From contig NZ_CP024636.1 of assembly GCF_009728735.1 (NCBI RefSeq), forward strand, positions 1,997,211 to 2,061,210: a stretch of DNA of 64,000 nucleotides, in the 5' to 3' direction. Origin of the DNA: Pantoea phytobeneficialis. Its GTDB lineage: Bacteria; Pseudomonadota; Gammaproteobacteria; Enterobacterales; Enterobacteriaceae. The notes under the pieces are model-generated. The model saw only the letters and a program-made list of their open reading frames with translations, did not search any database and was not told the origin of the DNA. Positions 59,686 to 64,000 of this stretch are shown one piece after another. The position numbers and the translations under genes were made by a program. Position 1 is the first letter of the stretch. Every line of letters begins with the position of its first letter.

Positions 59686-62046
59686 ATGGTTAACAAACTC
59701 ACCAGTATCGTACTGGCGATACTGGGCATCGCGCTGCTCTACATGGGCGGTAAGTTGTTGATGCTGGGAGGAAGTGCATTCTATGCACTGATGGCGGTTG
59801 GGTTACTGATTACCGCCATTTTATTGTTTAAACAACAACGTAGTGCCCTGGTGCTGTATGCGGTGCTGATGTGGATTACGCTGGTGTGGATTATCTGGGA
59901 AGTGGGCTTTGATAAGTGGCAATGGATTCCCCGTGGTGATGTCTTTGGGGTTATCGGCCTGTGGCTGGCAATGCCGTGGGTGGTGAAACCGCTGTATCAG
60001 GGGCAACGCCGTTTTCATCCGCTGCTGGGTGGTACGGTGAGCGTAATGATTGTGCTGGTGATCGGGCTGTGCTTCTACGATCCCCTGCCGCAGGCAGGCA
60101 CCATCAGTAATGAACGCGCGCAGGCTGGCGAGCAGGGCGCGAAAGACGACTGGACCGCCTACGGTGGCACAACGGATGGTCTGCGTTTCTCGGGACTGAA
60201 TCAGATCACCAAAGATAACGTCAAAAACCTTGAAGTGGCCTGGACTTATCACACTGGCGATCTGCGTCAGGGTGATGACGCCAGTGAATACACCTTTGAA
60301 GCAACGCCGCTGAAAGCCAACGGCATGCTTTATTTCTGTACGCCGCACAATGAAGTCCATGCGCTCGACCCGGAAACCGGTGCGGTGAAGTGGAAATATA
60401 CGCCAGCCAAAGATCGCTCGTATTTGCAGCAGCACCAGACCTGCCGTGGCGTCAGTTATTACCAGCAGACGCCAGTGGCGACGGAGAGCACAGCTGCCAA
60501 TCCGGCTATCTGCCGTAAGCGCATTTTCAATGCCACCACCGATGCGCAGCTGATTGCGCTGGATGCGGACACCGGCAAACTCTGCGCTGACTTTGGCAAC
60601 AACGGTGTGGTGGATCTGCACAGCAACATGGGCGAAGTCCGTCCACATGCGCTGATGCAAACCGCCGCGCCGCTGGTGGCAGGCAATCTGGTGATTGTTG
60701 GCGGTTCGGTGATGGACAACGGCTTCAACAGCGGCAACCCGTCGGGTGTGATCCGTGCCTTTGATGTGCTGACTGGCCGTCTGGTGTGGAACTTCGACCC
60801 GGCTAACCCGGATAACACCCAGCCGGTCGCGGCGGATAAAACCTATCCGCAGGATACTCCGGTTGCCTGGGGCACGCTGAGCGCCGATCTGAAAAATGGC
60901 CTGGTCTATGTGCCGTTTGGCAACGCCTCGCCGGATGAAGTGGGTATCGAACGTGATGCGAACAGCAACACGGAGAAGTTCCGCGATGCGCTGGTGGCGC
61001 TGGATCTGCACACCGGTGCCTTCAAATGGCGTTATCAGAGTTCTAACCACGACCTGTGGGACCGCGATAATCCGTCACAGCCGTCGCTGGTGGATATCGA
61101 TTATCAGGGGAATCGTCAGCCGGTCGTCATTCTGCCGACCAAAACCGGCAACCTGTTTGTGCTGAACCGCCTCACCGGCCAGCCGGTCTATCCGGTGAAT
61201 CAGGTGAAGGTCTCCACCGAGGGTGGTGTAGCAGGTGAGAAATTTGCCGCCACACAACCGGTCTCCAGCCTGAACTTTATTCCGCAGCCGTTGACGGAAA
61301 AATCGATGTGGGGCATTACGCCGTTTGACCAGATGTCATGCCGTATCGACTTTCGTACCCTGCGTTACGATGGCAATCCGTGGACTCCGGCGACGGAGAA
61401 AGGCTCGCTGATCTTCCCTGGCAATATTGGGGTGTTCAACTGGGGTTCGGTGGCGGTCGATCCACAGCGTCAGCTACTGATTGCGGCACCGGTGCGTCTG
61501 GCTTACAAATATACCCTGATTAAGCGTACCCCGCAGACGGCCACCGAACGCATGTTCACCAAAGATGGTCAGCCATACTGGAATGAAAACTTCCACGGTG
61601 ATTACGCTATCCATATCCAGCAGTTGGCTTCCGATCTCGGCATTCCGTGCATCGCGCCACCGTGGGGCCGGATGGTGGGTGTGGATCTGAAGACCGGCAA
61701 AACCGAATGGTTGCGTCGCGTCGGTACCACCAAAAACCTTAACACCAGCTTCCTGCCGGGGCGTTTCCCGCTTGGTTTCCCGATGGGGATGGTGGCACAT
61801 GGTGGTCCGCTGGTGACGGCGGGCGATCTGGTGTTCCACGGCGCTACGGCAGATAACTTCTTCCGTGCCTACGACAGCACCACCGGCGAACTGCTGTGGC
61901 AGACCGAGCTGAGTGCTGGCGCACAAGCCACACCCTCCACCTTTATGGGTAAAGATGGTAAGCAGTATGTGGTGATTGCGGCGGGCGGTCACGGTTCACT
62001 TGGCACCAAACAAGGTGACAGCGTGGTGGCATTCCGCCTGAAGTAA
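59686..62046 (+). CDS. Membrane-bound PQQ-dependent dehydrogenase (glucose/quinate/shikimate family)
   Basis: 786-aa quinoprotein. Five transmembrane helices (about 5-140) anchor it; the periplasmic eight-bladed propeller follows (about 150-786). Motifs: DWTAYGGTTDGLRFS, TCRGVSYYQ, NHDLWDRDNPSQPSLVDI (catalytic Asp), PTKTGNLFVLNRLTG (PQQ-binding Lys) and GGHGSLGTKQGD. It oxidises a sugar or cyclitol in the periplasm and reduces ubiquinone. At the site of E. coli Gcd His262 it has Tyr (GVSYY instead of GVSYH), so it may not be a standard glucose enzyme; it is clearly diverged from E. coli Gcd. Confidence 0.88.
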   Translation: MVNKLTSIVLAILGIALLYMGGKLLMLGGSAFYALMAVGLLITAILLFKQQRSALVLYAVLMWITLVWIIWEVGFDKWQWIPRGDVFGVIGLWLAMPWVVKPLYQGQRRFHPLLGGTVSVMIVLVIGLCFYDPLPQAGTISNERAQAGEQGAKDDWTAYGGTTDGLRFSGLNQITKDNVKNLEVAWTYHTGDLRQGDDASEYTFEATPLKANGMLYFCTPHNEVHALDPETGAVKWKYTPAKDRSYLQQHQTCRGVSYYQQTPVATESTAANPAICRKRIFNATTDAQLIALDADTGKLCADFGNNGVVDLHSNMGEVRPHALMQTAAPLVAGNLVIVGGSVMDNGFNSGNPSGVIRAFDVLTGRLVWNFDPANPDNTQPVAADKTYPQDTPVAWGTLSADLKNGLVYVPFGNASPDEVGIERDANSNTEKFRDALVALDLHTGAFKWRYQSSNHDLWDRDNPSQPSLVDIDYQGNRQPVVILPTKTGNLFVLNRLTGQPVYPVNQVKVSTEGGVAGEKFAATQPVSSLNFIPQPLTEKSMWGITPFDQMSCRIDFRTLRYDGNPWTPATEKGSLIFPGNIGVFNWGSVAVDPQRQLLIAAPVRLAYKYTLIKRTPQTATERMFTKDGQPYWNENFHGDYAIHIQQLASDLGIPCIAPPWGRMVGVDLKTGKTEWLRRVGTTKNLNTSFLPGRFPLGFPMGMVAHGGPLVTAGDLVFHGATADNFFRAYDSTTGELLWQTELSAGAQATPSTFMGKDGKQYVVIAAGGHGSLGTKQGDSVVAFRLK

Positions 62047-62091
62047 GCCGAAGAATATGCCTTGTCGCAACACGGACGGGGCATTTTTACC

Positions 62092-62166
62092 CGTAGCGGC
62101 GCGATTTATCGCGCATTTTGACCGCAATATCAAAAACAAAGACGCGCGATAAATCGCGCCGCTACG
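62092..62166. repeat. REP inverted pair (REPIN)
   Basis: CGTAGCGGCGCGATTTATCGCGC, spacer ATTTTGACCGCAATATCAAAA-like, inverted copy. Its spacer is nearly the same as that of the element at 63942, showing recent common origin. Confidence 0.87.
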
Positions 62167-62174
62167 GTCAGGGG

Positions 62175-62546
62175 TTAGCGTGTTAACCCCCACGCCTGAT
62201 AACAAGCCTGCAATTCAGCCGCGGAAGAGAGCAACAGTTTTGGCTGCTGCCACGAAGCGAACATCTCACGATTACGCGGTTGCTTACTGCGCGTATATAA
62301 CAACAGGTAGCGAAACATCTCCCAGTTGGGTTCAGCGACTGCCGCCTGATGCAGTTGCAGAAACTCGGCTTCACTACGTGCCTGCCAGTGGGTATTGGGC
62401 AGATGATAAAGCTGGTCGAGATGGACTAACGGTAACGAGGTTTTTTGCGCAATGGCGTGTGCCAGCGTGGATTTGCCGCTGTTCGACGGGCCAAGAATAC
62501 AGATGCGCGGGCCGAGTTCGGCCAGAGAAAGTGCGGGCATTACCAT
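62175..62546 (-). CDS. P-loop adenylate-kinase-like protein with internal deletion
   Basis: 123-aa protein. Walker A GPSNSGKST is at about 19-27, followed by LPLVHLDQLYHLPNTHW as in FlaR/topology-modulation-type small kinases. Those are about 170 aa; here the text jumps from VAEPNW straight to EMFRYLLLYTRSKQPRN, omitting about 50 residues that normally include the Walker B strand and lid. The reading frame is kept. The start overlaps the LysE stop. Probably inactive or altered. Confidence 0.7.
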   Translation of the reverse strand: MVMPALSLAELGPRICILGPSNSGKSTLAHAIAQKTSLPLVHLDQLYHLPNTHWQARSEAEFLQLHQAAVAEPNWEMFRYLLLYTRSKQPRNREMFASWQQPKLLLSSAAELQACYQAWGLTR

Positions 62547-63172
62547 GACAGCCCCATCAGTTTTAGCAGCAACTGGGCAAAGTTGTGCATGGCGAAAATC
62601 ACCAGCACCGCGCCGCCGATGACGTTAATAAAGAAACCCATTTTCTGAATGTTGATCAGTTTGGCCGAGGTCAGCAGGGCGAAGCACACCAGCACCAGCC
62701 ACAGGCTCATAATCAGGATATGCACGGTCGCCAGCAGCAAAAAATGCGCGAATGCGCTTTGTTTACCGGCAAACTGTGACACCACGGTGAGGTAGAGCAT
62801 CACCGCTTTGGGATTCAGCACATTTGCCAGCCAGGCTTCTTTCATCGTCGTCTGGCGCGGGCGTGCGGATAGGTAGGGTGAGGCGACATTGCGGCCTCGT
62901 TTGATCAATTGCACCCCCAGCCAGAACAGATAAAGGCTACCGGCGAAACTCAGCAGGGTAAAAACGCGGGGAGAATGCAGTAGCAGGGCGCTGATACCGG
63001 AACCAATCAGCAGCGCGTGGGTATAAATGCCTAACGCAGTACCAACAATGATTGCCGCCAGACCACGACTGCCTGCCGACAGGGTGTTGTTGATCGCCAG
63101 GGTGAAACTGGCCCCCGGTGACAAAGCGACCGGCAGGATGGCGATAATAAAGGCAATAAGGTTCAGGTCCAT
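62540..63172 (-). CDS. LysE/RhtB-family amino-acid exporter
   Basis: 210-aa inner-membrane protein with six hydrophobic segments. FIIAILPVALSPGASFTLAI at the N-terminus is the family motif (PGPxxxx variant), and NVLNPKAVMLYLTVV near 115-130 is the second conserved block. Exports amino acids or homoserine-type compounds; substrate not evident. Overlaps the P-loop gene, so the two are co-transcribed. Confidence 0.87.
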   Translation of the reverse strand: MDLNLIAFIIAILPVALSPGASFTLAINNTLSAGSRGLAAIIVGTALGIYTHALLIGSGISALLLHSPRVFTLLSFAGSLYLFWLGVQLIKRGRNVASPYLSARPRQTTMKEAWLANVLNPKAVMLYLTVVSQFAGKQSAFAHFLLLATVHILIMSLWLVLVCFALLTSAKLINIQKMGFFINVIGGAVLVIFAMHNFAQLLLKLMGLSW

Positions 63173-63301
63173 GATGCTACGCGTGTCAGCGATAACCTAC
63201 TGATGGCAATGTGAAATAATTCTGATGAAATTTCGTGACTAATGCAACGCAGCTAAGCAGGATAGTGAGCGACATCGCTGATTACGCCAAAAGGATTTCC
63301 T

Positions 63302-63931
63302 ATGACCATTGCCTGCTTACACACCGCCGCCAGTAATATCACCATCTTTGATCAGGCTGCCGCCAGCCTGGGTATCGCACCGACCACCATAAGCCATCTG
63401 GTGATGCCACATCTGTTGGCGGAAGCTGAATTGAGTGGCGGCATGACCAGCCAGCAACAGGCGCAGATCACGGCGCTGCTGCACAGCCTGACGCCGTGGT
63501 TTGATGCCATTCTGATCACCTGTTCGACGTTGGGGCCGGTCGCGGATGGTTTTCACAATGCAGCAAATGACTGTCAGGTTTATCGTACCGATCGCATGCT
63601 GGCTGATGAAGTCCATCGTCGCGGCGGTAAATCGCTGGTGCTCTGTGCCGCAGAATCCACGCTGGCGGCAACCACCGCGCTGTTCTGTCCATCAACGCTG
63701 GCAGGATTGCCACCGGAAGTGCGCCTGATCCCCGATGCCTGGGCGACCTTCAAAGCAGGGGATCAACAGGGCTATCGTCGACTGATTAAAGACGCCGTCA
63801 ATCAGGCCCGTCAGCAAGGCGCTGACCATGTGGCGCTGGCCCAGGTTTCGATGGCGGTGGCGGCGCAGGACTTCACGGAGGAACAACGCCCGTTGACCAG
63901 CCCGTTGCTGGCGTTGCAGCGTTTCGCGTAA
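63302..63931 (+). CDS. Asp/Glu/hydantoin racemase-like protein
   Basis: 209-aa protein of the aspartate/glutamate racemase fold. The first catalytic Cys is in AILITCSTLGPVADG (about 74). The position of the second Cys, usually within LxCxSM, reads VALAQVSMAVAA, so only one thiol remains. It may be a lyase/decarboxylase-like or non-catalytic variant. AAGGA lies 5-9 nt before the ATG. Divergent from the LysE exporter with 129 bp between. Confidence 0.72.
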   Translation: MTIACLHTAASNITIFDQAAASLGIAPTTISHLVMPHLLAEAELSGGMTSQQQAQITALLHSLTPWFDAILITCSTLGPVADGFHNAANDCQVYRTDRMLADEVHRRGGKSLVLCAAESTLAATTALFCPSTLAGLPPEVRLIPDAWATFKAGDQQGYRRLIKDAVNQARQQGADHVALAQVSMAVAAQDFTEEQRPLTSPLLALQRFA

Positions 63932-63941
63932 TAAATATCCC

Positions 63942-64000
63942 TGTAGCGGCGCGATTTATCGCGCATTTTAACCGCAACGTCAAAATCAAAGGCGCGCGAT
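63942..64000. repeat. REP inverted pair (REPIN), cut by window end
   Basis: TGTAGCGGCGCGATTTATCGCGC, spacer and the start of the inverted arm GCGCGAT. Spacer closely matches the element at 62092-62166. Confidence 0.85.

Overview
The window is chromosomal DNA of an Enterobacterales bacterium. The gene set and the many copies of a GCGCGATTTATCGCGC-type palindrome resemble Pantoea or a close Erwiniaceae relative; this is inference from protein recognition, not a database search. Almost everything is dense, GC-rich core-like coding sequence. Two AT-richer pockets (about 15.8-17.1 kb and 30.1-31.0 kb) hold unrecognised orphan genes. No tRNA, rRNA, CRISPR array, intact insertion sequence or prophage was seen.

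Layout. 0-2.8 kb: oqxB (cut by the window edge), oqxA and the divergent activator rarA, a multidrug efflux locus. 2.9-3.5 kb: a secreted barnase-type RNase with its barstar inhibitor. 3.5-10.2 kb: srfA-srfB-srfC. 10.3-13.2 kb: ydcO/sutR pair, a MarR regulator and a cysteine hydrolase. 13.3-15.8 kb: a broken PIN-domain toxin gene and the PQQ receptor pqqU. 17-22.3 kb: MBL-fold protein, LysR, 3-hydroxyisobutyrate-dehydrogenase-type oxidoreductase, AraC, and a stand-alone long-form leuA. 22.6-29.4 kb: M19 dipeptidase and pqqABCDEF. 29.5-32.8 kb: YceI protein, an orphan gene and dld. 33.3-38.1 kb: a PTS / phosphofructokinase / class II aldolase operon for an unidentified sugar, with a perfect CRP site. 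38.1-47.7 kb: oxidoreductases, a KdgF-like cupin and DhuI-like isomerase divergent around CRP and KdgR sites, and an enolase-superfamily plus Opp/Dpp-type ABC operon that also has KdgR and CRP sites. 48-49.2 kb: a Fur-box-controlled periplasmic binding protein. 49.2-49.9 kb: an istR/tisB-like SOS type I toxin-antitoxin locus with a duplicated tail. 50-57.9 kb: HsrA-type MFS, idnD-like / MFS / idnO-like operon, GntR regulator, ManD-type dehydratase and an acetyltransferase. 58-64 kb: GT-D glycosyltransferase, membrane PQQ dehydrogenase, a shortened P-loop kinase, LysE exporter and an Asp/Glu-racemase-like protein.

How it fits together. PQQ is a theme: biosynthesis (pqqA-F), an outer-membrane PQQ receptor (pqqU) and a PQQ-dependent membrane dehydrogenase all occur in this window. 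A second theme is sugar-acid breakdown: the KdgF/DhuI pair, the KdgR-box enolase/ABC operon and the IdnD/IdnO/ManD cluster could all lead towards 2-keto-3-deoxygluconate, the inducer family sensed by KdgR. The most striking non-protein structure is the istR/tisB region: a LexA box, a 29-residue hydrophobic peptide, and a divergent small RNA whose predicted first 17 nt are perfectly complementary to the toxin mRNA leader.
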